In this document: positions 30,301 through 40,200 of the stretch, in pieces
Position numbering within the stretch: position 1 is the first letter of the stretch
Layout of the letters: the number at the start of each line of letters is the position of its first letter
Assembly: GCF_010993775.1 (NCBI RefSeq)
Contig: NZ_WOTO01000033.1
Span: 1-64,000 of the forward strand
Direction of reading: 5' to 3'
Source: Fodinicola feengrottensis
GTDB lineage: Bacteria; Actinomycetota; Actinomycetes; Mycobacteriales; HKI-0501
Length of the DNA: 64,000 nt
Notes under the pieces: model-generated
Told to the model about the DNA's origin: nothing
Database searches by the model: none
What the model saw: the letters and a program-made list of their open reading frames with translations, nothing else
Program-made: the position numbers and the translations under genes

Positions 30301-31534
30301 GACCTCTACTCGTACGACTCGGCCAGCGGTGCCTGGACGAAGCTGGGCACCTCCCCGGCCGGCACCCGGGAAGCCCCGGCCGGCGGCTATGTCAACGGCA
30401 AGATCTACGCCTCCGGCGGTTGGGGTGCCTCTGGCGCCCCGCTCGCGGCGACCTCGATCTACGACGTGGCCAGCAACAGCTGGTCCACCGGTGCGGCCAT
30501 GCCGACCCCGTACGCGGGCTCCGGTCACGCGGTCCTCGACGGCAAGATCTATGCCGTTGGTGGCTGCACGGCCGACGCTTGTGGCGTCAAGGACGTACAG
30601 GTCTACGACACCGCCGCGAACACCTGGTCGAAGGTGGCGGACTACCCGGAGGCGATCTCCTGGGTGTCCTGCGGTGGCATCAACGGCGTGCGTGCTCTAC
30701 TGCGCCGGCGGCAACACCGGTGCGGCGACCACGAAGCACTCGTACGCGTACTCGCCCAGCTCCAACAGCTGGTCTCCGGTAGCGGACCTCCCGTCCGACG
30801 CCTGGGGTGCCGGTTACGCGGCGGCCAACGGCAAGCTGCTCGTCAGCGGTGGCGTCATCAACTCCAGCGCGGCGATCACCAACACCGGTTTCGCGTACGA
30901 CCCGGCCGGCAACGCCTGGACCGCCCTGCCGAACTCGAACAACTCGCTCTACCGCGCCGGTAGCGCGCTCGGGTTCTACAAGGTCGGCGGCAACCCTGGC
31001 GGCTTCGGCGTCCCGCCGCAGGCCAACGCCGAGGTGCTGCCCGGGTACGACCAGGGCGGCAGCAGCGACGTGACGTGGCTGTCCGAGAGCGCCACCACCG
31101 GCACCCTTGCCCCCGGCAAGAGCGCCACGGTGACGGTCACCCTGGACGCGAGCGTCCCGGAGATCACCCAACCGGGTGTACTCACCGCCAACCTTTCGAT
31201 CAGTGGCAACACCCCGTACGGCTCGACGGCCATCCCGGTGTCCTTCACCGTCAAGCCGCCGACCACCTGGGGCAAGATCACCGGCACCGTGACCACCAAG
31301 GACGCCTCCGGCGCCCTGGTCCCACTCGCCGGCGCCACCGTCGAAATCGACAGCTGGGCCACGTCGTACACGCTCAAGACCGACGCGAACGGCAACTACG
31401 GCCTCTGGCTGGACTACCGCAACAACCCGCTGACCCTGATCGTCGCGAAGGACGGCTTCCGTCCACAAACGACAACAGTGTCGATCAAGCAGGGCGCGGT
31501 GACGACCAAGAATTTCACCCTGGTCAAACCGTAG
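27351..31534 (+). CDS. Secreted sedolisin-like (S53) peptidase with carboxypeptidase-regulatory and Kelch domains, frameshifted
   Basis: Sedolisins are secreted serine-carboxyl peptidases. ATG at 27351 opens a signal peptide ending near QPAGAAP. The peptidase domain shows GQTVAIVDAYDNPNAEADL, then GEIALD with Glu and Asp spaced as in the sedolisin pair, SSGDGDYG with the oxyanion-hole Asp, and GGTSASSP with the nucleophile Ser. PTGLGTPKG ends the domain. Next come carboxypeptidase-regulatory-like repeats, a beta domain, and Kelch repeats (KIYASGGWGASG, KIYAVGGC). A final carboxypeptidase-regulatory repeat ends at 31534. The frame changes near 27535, 27868, 28450, 28510, 28920 and 30690. The usual long propeptide is short or absent. 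The product of about 1,390 residues probably digests protein or remodels surfaces. Confidence 0.85.
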
Positions 31535-31550
31535 TTCCTTAATTAGGGGG

Positions 31551-31600
31551 AGGACCCCTTGCGCTCCTTTCATGGGAGCGTGAGGGGTCCTTTCTTTTTG
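31551..31600 (+). terminator. Rho-independent terminator of the sedolisin gene
   Basis: AGGACCCCTTGCGCTCC (31551-31567) pairs with 31575-31591, with two G-U wobbles on the sense strand. It is followed by TTCTTTTTG. It lies 17 bases after the stop codon. Confidence 0.85.
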
Positions 31601-31624
31601 TTACTGCTGTTTGCGTTGTCCCAG

Positions 31625-31688
31625 CGTCGAGTGCGGGACAAAACCCCACTCTCGACGTCGAGTGCGGCACAAAGTCCCGCACTCGACG
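31625..31688. repeat. Cluster of inverted 14-base repeats
   Basis: CGTCGAGTGCGGGAC at 31625-31639 has its exact complement at 31674-31688. Between them are a direct copy, GTCGAGTGCGGCAC at 31657-31670, and a partial inverted copy near 31643-31655. The block can fold into alternative cruciforms. It may be an interspersed repeat or a regulator-binding array between two convergent genes. Confidence 0.6.
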
Positions 31689-31710
31689 AAAACCCAGCCC
31701 CTACCACGTA

Positions 31711-31762
31711 CAAAAAAAGCACCGCGTGGACTGGGCGGAGGCAGCCCACCCAGTCCACGCGG
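31711..31762 (-). terminator. Rho-independent terminator for the minus-strand gene at 31915
   Basis: A perfect 14-bp stem (31722-31735 with 31749-31762) is followed on the minus strand by TGCTTTTTTT. It lies about 150 bases downstream of the stop of the gene of unknown function. Confidence 0.8.
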
Positions 31763-31914
31763 CTTGGTACGACCCCCGGTGACAGCCAGCCCCCTCGCCC
31801 AGCTACCACCGGCCCCCTCGGGCCCGCGCTCTGATCCCGGCGCCGGCGCCTGGATCAGGGCACGTTCGTGGAGCGCACCGAACGACGACGGTCGGTGCGC
31901 TGGCCTCTACTTGT

Positions 31915-32751
31915 TCATCGCGACAGGTCCGTGACCAGGTCCAGGGCGGCCGGCAGCGCGTCGGGCAGGCGCTCGATCCAGGCACGGGGAGTCGCGTCGG
32001 CGATGTCCAGCCGGGTCAGCTCGCGCTGCACGGCCTGGACCATCGTGGGCAACAGGGGTGTACGGGCGACCAGCCCGAGCGCCCGTTCCACCCCTGCTGT
32101 GGCCAGTGTTTCTCCCCCGGAGAACACGGACCGTAGGCACTCCCCCAGTGCCATTCCGCGCAGCAGCCGACCCCTCTGCGGCTGCTGCCGGACACCTGTA
32201 GTCACCACGATGAGAGCGTGCGTGGTGCAGACGCGGTCGCCCGAACGGGCGGCTTCGCGGTAGATCTCGCCAAGGCGGGTACGCAGGTAGGGCAACGTCG
32301 TTAGACCCGTGCTTGGGTCTTCGACACAGATACGTCGGAACTGGGCGGCCCCCTCGTCCGCCCAGGCCAACGCGACCGTACGAATAAGCACCTCGGCGGG
32401 TGGGACGGTGGCCGCGCGTACGCCCCGGGCGGCGACCAGCAGAGCGGCGATGTCCTCGAGCGTCTCGTCGAGCCAGACGCCGGCGGCGGCGGCGCGGGCC
32501 CGGCCGAGCCGGACGCAGGCGGGTAGCAGTTGGCCGCTCGGGGAGACCAGTTGCTCGGTCACCGCGTCGACCTCGGCGCAACGCCAGTCGTCCGGCCAGG
32601 ACCACCCGGCCTCCACGCTGGCTTGCCGCCAGCGCTGGCGCAACCGGTCCACCGGGTCGACAGCGATCGCCTCGCCCGCCGGGGCGGAGGTCCGCTGCGC
32701 CACCCGGGGTACCAGTGACAGCGCGTCTACGGCAGCGACTGCATCCACCAC
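31915..32751 (-). CDS. Protein of unknown function with a GGDEF-like motif
   Basis: I do not recognise the family with certainty. The 278-residue product starts at GTG 32751 and is mainly helical, without signal peptide or membrane segment. CVEDPSTGLTTLPYLRTRLG resembles the DPLTGLPNR start of GGDEF (diguanylate cyclase) domains, but no GGDEF signature follows, so cyclase activity is unlikely. The rest has conserved-looking Trp and Arg positions (RQRWRQASVEAGWSWPDDWR). It is divergent from the tethered sigma factor, and the 180-base gap between them presumably holds both promoters. A regulatory partner of the sigma factor is possible but unproven. Confidence 0.55.
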   Translation of the reverse strand: MVDAVAAVDALSLVPRVAQRTSAPAGEAIAVDPVDRLRQRWRQASVEAGWSWPDDWRCAEVDAVTEQLVSPSGQLLPACVRLGRARAAAAGVWLDETLEDIAALLVAARGVRAATVPPAEVLIRTVALAWADEGAAQFRRICVEDPSTGLTTLPYLRTRLGEIYREAARSGDRVCTTHALIVVTTGVRQQPQRGRLLRGMALGECLRSVFSGGETLATAGVERALGLVARTPLLPTMVQAVQRELTRLDIADATPRAWIERLPDALPAALDLVTDLSR

Positions 32752-32931
32752 TTCGGGTTCTCCCGCCTCTTTGGTCGCCGGTCGTGTCGAGGTTCTGACC
32801 AGCGAGTTCGTGATGTAGACGGGAGCGTGTGCAAGTCATGACGCGATTTGGCCGTACTCTTTTCCCCGACTCTCCTGCGCAATCCGAGAGCAATGCCCGA
32901 AATGTAACGATGGGGGGGTTGTTTCGAGCAG

Positions 32932-35487
32932 ATGTCTGGCGGCAACGGCGCGGCCGACGGAAGCGGCGACCGGCTGGATTCAGGACAGGCTCCGGCGGGT
33001 CCCAGCGACGCGGAGCTGATCACGGCTGCTGCCCGGGCCGGCGACACCGGAGCCTTCGAGACGCTCTACCGCCGGCACTCCGAGGCGGCCCAGCGGTACG
33101 CGATGAGCCTGACCCACAACCCGGCGGACCGTGACGACCTGGTGTCCGAGGCCTTCGCCAAGGTGCTGTCGACGCTGCGCAACGGCGGCGGCCCGGACCT
33201 CGCCTTCCGCTCTTATCTGCTGTCCGCCGTACGAAACACCTTCTACGACCGGACCCGGCGCGACCGCCGGCTTGAGGTCACTGACGACATGGAGCGGCAC
33301 GACCGCGGGGTCGCCTTCACGGATACCGTCGTCGAGGGCCTGGAACGTACGCTCGCGGCCCGCGCTTTCGCCACCCTGCCCGAGCGCTGGCAAATGGTCC
33401 TCTGGCACACCGAAGTCGAGGGCGACTCGCCCGCCGAGGTGGCGCCGCTGCTTGGCCTGACCCCCAACGGCGTCGCCGCGCTGGCGTACCGCGCCCGCGA
33501 GCGGCTCCGCCAGGCGTACCTGTCAGTCCATGTCGCGGACGCGCCACAGACCACCGTGGTGGCTGGCTCAACGTGCGGTTGGACCGCCGAGCGGCTGGGC
33601 GCGCGCGTACGCGGCGGCCTCAGCAACCGCGAGGCGACCAAGATCGACGCGCACCTGCACGACTGCGCCCAGTGCAAGCTGCTGTACGCGGAACTGGGCG
33701 AGCTGAACTCCAGCCTGCGCAACGTCCTGGGCCCGCTCATCCTGGGCACCGCGATCGCCGGCTATTTCGTCAAGCCGGCGGCCATCCTGGCCGGCGCCAG
33801 CACCGGTCTCGCCGGAATGTGGCACTGGGTCCTCCTGCTGCTCGGCCGGATCAAGGACTTCTTCAAGCAACCGTCCGGGATCGCCACCGGCGTCGGCGCT
33901 GTAGTCGTCGTGGTGGCGGTCGTCGCGGCCGCGTTCGCGCTGACCAGCGGCCAGCCCAAGCCCAAACCGCCGACCGCGGCGGCGCCGAACAAACCAAACC
34001 GCCGCCCCGCCCGGCGGCGGCGCTGGTGGCGCGCCCGCGCCCCCGCGCCCCGCCGCCGGCCGCGCCCAACCAGCCGAACAAGCCGCCCAACAACCAGCCG
34101 GCCAGCAGCGCGCAGCCGGCCAGCCAGCCAGCGCCCGCGAGCGCGGTGCCGACCCCGCCGGCCAGCCCGATCGCCAAGCCGACGCTCGGCGTCTCCACGG
34201 TCGGGCCGCTGGCGGCCGGCCGGCCCGGCGTGATCAAGGCCGTCGTCGCGTCTCCTGGCAACGGCAGCCGCGGCAACAGCATCCTCATCGAGCCGGCCGC
34301 GGTCCCAGCCGTACGGCCGGCCATCGGGCCGCTGGCCAAACCCGCCTTGCTCACGCTGACTCTCGGCAGCGTGCTGACGATCACCAGCGCGGACGGCGCG
34401 GACGGCTGGACCTGCCAGGTCGGCGGCCAGACGTGTACGCACGCGGAGCTGGCCAGCGGGCGTACGACCATCGCCTACATTCGGGTGAAGGTGGCCAGCG
34501 ACGCGTCCGGGTCGATCCCGGTGACCGTCTCCGGCGGCGGCGCCGGCGCGTCCAGCGCGACGACCACGCTGCCCCACCCCGACCCATCAGGACTGGGGCA
34601 CCCTCTTCGCCGCCACCGGCCGGACCCGGCTTGCCGTCACCGGCAACGCACTTATGAGCTGCGCGCCGCTGGACTACGGCTGCGCCGCGGCCCGCAAGCG
34701 GGCCCCAAACAACACCGGGATCGACAACGACCGGCGGATGGTGCCGTACGACACGGACCACGACCCGACCACCAAGGCGTCCTCCACATCCCGCCTCGAA
34801 GGCTCTGGGCAGGTCCTCTACGCCGGTCTGTTCTGGTCGTCGTGGGCACGGCCCGGCGGCAACGTGCCGGCCGCCCAGGTGACCGGCCCGAGCGGCCGGC
34901 GCCTCGCCATCACCCCCGACCTCGTGGACGGCCAGGCGGGCCCGAGCGCCTTCCAGGCGTACGCGGATGTCACCAACACGGTCCGGTCCGGCGGCTTCGG
35001 CAACTGGACGGTCGGCTGGCGGACCGCGCCGCAGTCGTCGCTCGGCGGGTACGCCGGGTGGGCGCTGATCGTGGTCACCAGCGACGCCACCGCGCCGAAC
35101 GGCCAGGTCGCGGTCTTCGACACGAACATCGGCCTCGGCACCGGCGGCCACCGCTCGGCCACCATCGACCTGCCGTTGGACATGACCGGCTCCGCCAGCC
35201 AGGTCGGCGTGGTGGGCTGGGAAGGCGATCCGGGCCTGACCGGCGACCGGCTGACCATCAACGGCCACTCACTGTCGCCATCGGACACCCGCTGCAGCGC
35301 CAACGACGCCTTCTGCAGCCACGCTGACGGCGCCGTGGAGGCGTCCAGCGGCAGGAACTGGAACACCTTCGGCACAGACGCCTGGACGGCCAGCGGCGGG
35401 CGGCTCAGCCGTACGTCGGACCTGGTCGGCCGATCCTCGGCGGACGCGGTCACGCTCGGCGCCTTCGCCGTCCTCAACCGGAGCTAG
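32932..35487 (+). CDS. Membrane-tethered ECF-type sigma factor with zinc finger and exported domain, frameshifted
   Basis: One long protein (about 850 residues) joins a sigma factor to an anti-sigma-like module. Residues about 40-110 are sigma region 2 (FETLYRRHSEAAQRY, LLSAVRNTFYDRTRR). Residues about 140-198 are region 4 (FATLPERWQMVLWHTEVEG, LTPNGVAALAYRARERLRQA). Residues 215-248 carry a zinc-finger-like set, with Cys215 and HLHDCAQC at 241-248. Hydrophobic stretches at 264-305 and a clear membrane helix at 317-337 follow. Outside the membrane come a Pro/Ala-rich linker and beta-rich domains (GYAGWALIVVTSDATAPNGQ). The frame changes near 34000 and 34600. This architecture is like the ECF53-type sigma factors. 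Release by proteolysis or a signal felt outside the cell is inferred. Confidence 0.8.
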
Positions 35488-35556
35488 TCGTCGGTGGGTG
35501 ACAAATCGGCCGACCTTGCCGGCGTGCGGCCAGTGGCTGTTCCGTACGCTGGGCGG

Positions 35557-36066
35557 ATGTCACTTGTCCGCAGCCTGATCCAGCGCTGGCGCCGGCTCAT
35601 TGGCGAGATGACCGCCTTCGGGATCATCGGCGTGATCAACACCGGTGTCCAGTACGCCGGAGTGAACTTCTTCCACCTGGCACTCGGCCTCAACGTGCTG
35701 ATCGCCAACGTGCTGGCCACCGTCATCTCGGCCACCAGCTCGTACTTCATGAACCGGCACTGGACCTTCCGGCACCGCTCGCGCAGCAGCCTGCACCGCG
35801 AATACATCCTGTTCTTCATCTTCAACGGGATCGGGCTGGCCATCTCGTCCGCGGTGCTCTGGCTGTTCACGTATCCGCTGCACCTGACCAGCGCGCTCTG
35901 GGTCAACGTGGCGATCACCATCGGCCTGGTGCTGGGCACTCTGTTCCGGTTCTTCACGTACAGCAAATGGGTCTTCAAGCACCCAGATGACGCTTTGTAC
36001 GAGCAGGACGACGAACCCACGGCGGCGACCGAGGTCGTACCGGACAAAACGGAGAGCCGCCAGTAA
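35557..36066 (+). CDS. GtrA family membrane protein, copy 1
   Basis: GtrA proteins are small four-helix membrane proteins, thought to help flip or transfer polyprenyl-linked sugars for cell-surface glycosylation. The four segments are visible (AFGIIGVINTGVQYAGVNFF; ALGLNVLIANVLATVISATS; ILFFIFNGIGLAISSAVLW; ALWVNVAITIGLVLGTLFRF). The hallmark SSYFMNRHWTFRHR lies after helix 2. ATG at 35557 is chosen because it directly precedes a typical basic N-terminus; the frame is open 21 codons further upstream. The acidic C-terminal tail is short. It is unbroken and lies 70 bases after the sigma factor. Confidence 0.88.
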   Translation: MSLVRSLIQRWRRLIGEMTAFGIIGVINTGVQYAGVNFFHLALGLNVLIANVLATVISATSSYFMNRHWTFRHRSRSSLHREYILFFIFNGIGLAISSAVLWLFTYPLHLTSALWVNVAITIGLVLGTLFRFFTYSKWVFKHPDDALYEQDDEPTAATEVVPDKTESRQ

Positions 36067-36116
36067 CAGCCGAGCCGCCGCTCGACGGCGTGCACCCGGT
36101 CCGTATCCTCGATCGG

Positions 36117-36593
36117 GTGAATCTCGTACGCAGTCTTTATGACCGCTGGCAGCGTCGCCTACACGAGGTAACCGCATTCGGTGTCATCGGCGGCATCAAC
36201 TTCGTTCTCGACGTGCTGCTGTTCAACTTGTTCTATATCAAGTTCGGCATCCCACTGCTGACCGCACGTGGCTGCGCGACGGCGATTTCGGCCACCAGCT
36301 CATACTTCATGAACCGGCACTGGGCTTTCCGGCACCGGAGGAGGACACCGGGCGGCGGCGGGAAATCCTGCTGTTTTTCGCCTTCAGCGTGGCCGGACTG
36401 CTGATCCAGTGGGGAATCCTGGGGATCTTCAAGTTCGGATTGGGCCTGGACAACGTCTTCTGGGCGAACGTCGGCAACATCATGGGCGTGGCGGTCGCCA
36501 TGTTCTTCCGGTTCTGGGCGTTCAGCAAGTTTGTTTTTCATGGCATCCAAGGAAGACAAACTGGCCGAAGAAAAAGAACCCACCCCGGTTTAG
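36117..36593 (+). CDS. GtrA family membrane protein, copy 2, frameshifted
   Basis: This is a second four-helix GtrA protein, with RSLYDRWQRRLHEVTAFGVI at the N-terminus and the same SSYFMNRHWAFRHR hallmark. The frame changes near 36350 (after the hallmark) and near 36548. The last frame gives an acidic/basic tail, KEDKLAEEKEPTPV, ending at 36593. Start is GTG at 36117. It follows copy 1 by 50 bases and resembles it throughout, so the pair is probably a tandem duplication. The convergent histidine kinase gene ends 28 bases beyond. Confidence 0.85.
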
Positions 36594-36620
36594 TAAAGAA
36601 TTCCCGGCCTTGTTTTTCCG

Positions 36621-37884
36621 CTAAACCTCATTGGTCGGCCGCTTTTCCAGCTGCGGTAGCCCCGGCAGGTAAATCGCGAAGGTGGCCGGCTTCGGCCGGA
36701 CCAGCTCCAACCGGCCGGAGTCCGCCTCCACCAGCGCACGGGCCAGCGGCAGGCCGAGCCCGGTGCCACCACGGCCGGACACCCCGCGGGCGAAGACCGA
36801 ACCGATCAGCAGATCCGAGACACCCGGGCCTTCGTCGGTGACCTCCACGACGACGTGCTCGCCATGCCGGTACGCCTGCACGTCGACTGTGCCGGCGCCA
36901 TGCGTCATCGCGTTCTCCACCAGCACCCCAATGGCCTGCTGCAGGTGGCCGGGAGTGGCGTGCGCACGCAGCCCGGGCGCCGGCAGGATGCGCAGCTTGC
37001 GCTTGCGGCTCAGGATGGACAGCTGCGGGGCCCACTTCGTCGTACACGTTGTCCAGTTGCTCGGCCACGTCCACCGGGATCGCCGACCGGGCCCGCTCGT
37101 TCCGGGCCTGCTCCAGCAGGTCGTCGATGACCGAGACCATCCGGTCGACCTGCTCCAGCGCCGCCTCGGCCTCGCGGCTCGCGTTCGGATCGGTGGAGGC
37201 ACCGACCTCCTCCAGCCGCATCGACAGCGCGGTCAGCCGGGACCGCAACTGGTGCGACACGTCACCGGCGAACTCGCGCTCACGGCGTACCAGGTCAGCC
37301 AGCCGCAGCGCGGCCCCATCCAGCACTCTCGCCACGTCGTCCAACTCCGCGATGCCGTAGCGCTGGCCGGACGGCCGGAGGTCACCCTCGCCGAACCGGC
37401 TGGCGTCGTCGGCCAACCGGGACAGCGGGGTGGTCAGCCGAGTGGAGACCCGGCCGGCCAGCAGCACCGCCACCCCGATCGCCAACGCCGCCGCGATCAC
37501 CACGATCGCGGCGGTCTCGATCCGGTCGCGGGCGTAGTCCGCGAGCGAGTGCTGGACAGTGAGGCTGGCACCGCCGCCGATGTTCACCGTCGTCTGCAGC
37601 GTCGAGCCGGTCGGGCGTACGCCAGTGGCGACCGTCTGGCCGTTGGACAGCGTCACCGACACATACGCGTTGTCGTCCACGATGGCATCGAGCTTGGCCG
37701 CGGTCAGCGACCGGTCGGCCACGAATGGCTCGACGTCCAGCGCGTACTTCAGGCCGTCGTGGTTCACCGTGACCTGCGCCGAGCTGCCGATCTGGTTCTG
37801 CGTGATCACCAGCAGGGGGACGCCAAGAATGCCGATCGCGACCAGCGCGACCAGCAGGGTGGCCACGACGATCCGCCGACGCAC
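36621..37884 (-). CDS. Sensor histidine kinase, frameshifted
   Basis: This is a membrane sensor that phosphorylates the response regulator encoded just upstream. Two membrane segments (VVATLLVALVAIGILGVPLL and AAIVVIAAALAIGVAVLLAG) flank an extracellular domain of about 100 residues. A HAMP linker (RLTTPLSRLADDASRFGEGD) follows, then the H box GDVSHQLRSRLTALSMRL. The ATPase part shows VLVENAMTHGAG (N box), DEGPGV (G1) and GGTGLGLPLARALVE (G2). One shift lies near 37030. GTG at 37884 is preferred over upstream starts, because the Ser/Pro-rich extension would overlap the regulator gene. The signal is unknown. Confidence 0.9.
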
Positions 37885-37921
37885 GAGTGCCCTTTTTGTT
37901 CCTGGAGGTGAGGTCTGGCCG

Positions 37922-38606
37922 CTACTTCTCGGTGTCCCGCTCGAACCGGAAGCCGACCCCACGGACCGTCACCAGTCGGCGTGGGGCGCTCGCGTCGTCG
38001 CCAATCTTGCGGCGCAGCCAGGACACGTGCATGTCCATGGTCTTGGAGGAGGCCGCACCGGCATCGCCCCAGACCTGCTCCGCCACCGTCTCCCGGCCGA
38101 CCACCTCGCCGGCGTGCTCCAGCAGCAGCTGCAGCAGCGCGAACTCCTTGTTGGTGAGGTGAACTTCCTCGCCATCAACGTACGCGCGGCGAGACGCGAC
38201 ATCGACTCGTACGCCGCGCGGCGGCCAGCTCACCAGCGGCCGAGCGGCGCAGCAGGGCCCGTACCCGCGCGAGCAGCTCAGCCAGCCGGAACGGCTTGCC
38301 GACATAGTCGTCCGCGCCAGCGTCCAGGCCCACCACGTAGTCGACCTCGTCGCGGCGGGCGGTCAGCATCAGGACCGGGAGAGTGGAACGCGCGCTACGC
38401 AGCCGCCGGCAGACCTCCAGCCCGTCCATCTCGGGCAGCCCGAGATCCAGGACGAGCAGGTTGGCGACCCCGGACAGTGCGCTCTGCAGAGTGGACGGCC
38501 CATCGGACCGGACGATGACGTCATGGCCTTCCCGCTCAAGTGCGCGGGAGAGCGGCTGGGCGATGGCGGCGTCATCTTCCGCCAGCAGGACGGTGGACAC
38601 GGTCAC
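37922..38606 (-). CDS. OmpR family response regulator, frameshifted
   Basis: The receiver domain occupies the first 120 residues. VLLAEDDAAI carries the acidic pair, and LLVLDLGLPEMDG contains the phosphoacceptor Asp. The switch Thr is in LTARRDEVDY and the conserved Lys in GKPFRLAEL. After a shift near 38240 the winged-helix output domain reads EFALLQLLLEHAGEVVGRE and DMHVSWLRRKIGDD, ending with VTVRGVGFRFE. GTG at 38606 starts the gene. It is the cognate partner of the kinase 38 bases downstream. Confidence 0.92.
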
Positions 38607-38644
38607 ACCCTACATTCGTTCGTGATCATTTGCGTCTCCGCAGA

Positions 38645-39235
38645 TCATTCGGGTTGGTCGAGCTTTACCACGGGTGAGCTCGGACGAAAATTCCCAAAGT
38701 CCGGAATATCATCGTCGAATTCCTCTTCATCCTCCTCTTCGGCGGCTCTTTTCTCTTCTTCTTCCATCAATTCATAAAGAATTGTTTGCACATCGCGAGC
38801 TCTGGGCAGGTCCACCAGGGTGAGCTGGCCGCTCTCGCCGTCCTCAGTGCCAGCTCGTACGACCAACGTCCCACACCGCAGCATCCGCCCGAGGATCGAA
38901 CTCGCATAGGCCACGTCCGTGATGTCGGCCAGCGGCAGCTCCCACCGATGGCGCTTGAACAGCCCCACCCGGACAATGATGCGCTCGCTGGTGAACACCA
39001 CATGCGTGGTCAACCACCGCACCACCCGGCGCCCGCTGAACCACCCAATGAACGCGATCGCCGCCAGCGCTATAAGGACCTGCAACGACGGGTAGCGCAG
39101 CGCCCCGATCCCGTACGACGCCACCCCCACCGTCGCCAGCAGCACCAGCACCGCCGGCGTCAACGTCTTCCAATGCGGGTGAAGATGCAGGACGACCCGC
39201 TCGTCCTCAACCAGCAGCCGCTCCGGAAACCGCAC
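38645..39235 (-). CDS. Membrane protein with bacterial PH domain (DUF304-like)
   Basis: The 196-residue protein begins with ERLLVEDERVVLHLHPHWK. Two membrane helices follow (residues about 25-42 and 49-66), then a PH-like beta domain (THVVFTSERIIVRVGLFKRH, PLADITDVAYASSILGRML). The tail is strikingly acidic (EEEEKRAAEEEDEEEFDDD). Proteins of this kind are conserved next to birA and the acyl-CoA carboxylase genes in many actinobacteria, but the function is not established. It is unbroken. Confidence 0.82.
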   Translation of the reverse strand: MRFPERLLVEDERVVLHLHPHWKTLTPAVLVLLATVGVASYGIGALRYPSLQVLIALAAIAFIGWFSGRRVVRWLTTHVVFTSERIIVRVGLFKRHRWELPLADITDVAYASSILGRMLRCGTLVVRAGTEDGESGQLTLVDLPRARDVQTILYELMEEEEKRAAEEEDEEEFDDDIPDFGNFRPSSPVVKLDQPE

Positions 39236-39272
39236 AGGTCGACGCTAGCGACCCCAGCCCCCACACCCCAAG

Positions 39273-39331
39273 CGAGGGTGACGTTTCGGGGCCGGAATGC
39301 CCCATTTTGTCACCCCGCAACGTCATCCTCG
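39273..39331. terminator. Hairpin at the birA stop codon
   Basis: CGAGGGTGACGTTTCGGGG (39273-39291) pairs with 39313-39331, 17 of 19 positions matching. It overlaps the birA stop codon, so it probably ends or slows birA transcription or protects its message. There is no U tract on the minus strand. Confidence 0.5.
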
Positions 39332-40200
39332 CGAAGGCCGCACGTGCGTGACGTCTCCCGCCGAAACCGCCGTGAGCGCGCCACCGTCTCCCCGCACCAC
39401 CAGGCGCCCATCCTCGTCAACATCGACGCCTTCGCCCACCAGCTCCCGGCCGTTGGGCAACTCCACCCGCACCCGCTGCCCGACGGTCTGGCAGAACTCC
39501 TGGTACGCCGACCGCAGCCCGCTCTCGTCCGGATCGCCACCCGCGTCCCGCCATCGTTCGTAGTCAGTGGCGATCTGGCGCAGCAGCGCCCGCAGCAACG
39601 TGTCCCGATCGGTGTTGGCGGCGCCAGCCAGCCGCAGCGAGGTGGCCGGCAGTCCCGTACGTACGGGCAGCTCATCGGCCGTGTTCGTGACGTTCAGCCC
39701 GATCCCCAGCACCACCGCGGCCTCGTCGCCAGTGCCGATCACCTCGGCCAGAATGCCCGCCACCTTCCCGAAACCGGGCCCGTCCGGCTCACCGGCCAGC
39801 AGGTCGTTCGGCCATTTCAGCGCCATCGCAACCTCGGCGACCCGGCCGATCGCGCGGGCCGCCGCGACCCCGGCCAGCAGCGAGAGCCAGCCCCACCGGG
39901 TGACCGGCACCGGCGCCGGGCGCAGCAACATCGAAACGCTGATGCCGGCCCGCGGCGGGCTCACCCAGCTACGGTCCCGCCGGCCGCGGCCGGCGCCCTG
40001 GAAGTCGGCGGTGATCACCAACCCCTCCGGGGCGCCTTTCCCCCGCGCGCGGCGGCCACATCCGCGTTCGTCGAGCCGGTCTCGCCGACTACCCGTACGT
40101 CCGTCCACAGTGGACTGCCAGGGCCGGTGGTACGGGTCAGCGCGCGGCCCAACCCGGTCTCGGACAGCGGCGGCCGGTCAAGATTCGCGTACAAGCTCAC
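39323..40200 (-). CDS. birA: Biotin--[acetyl-CoA-carboxylase] ligase, frameshifted
   Basis: BirA activates biotin with ATP and attaches it to the BCCP lysine of acyl-CoA carboxylases. GTG at 40200 opens VSLYANLDRPPLSETGLGRA. VVGETGSTNADVAAAR is the start of the catalytic domain. After a shift near 40045 the biotin-binding loop GAGRGRRDRSW and the KWPNDLL motif with the catalytic Lys follow. GIGLNVTNT and the SH3-like C-terminal domain end the protein. There is no N-terminal DNA-binding domain, so it is a monofunctional ligase. It is divergent from accD, which belongs to the same pathway. Confidence 0.93.
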
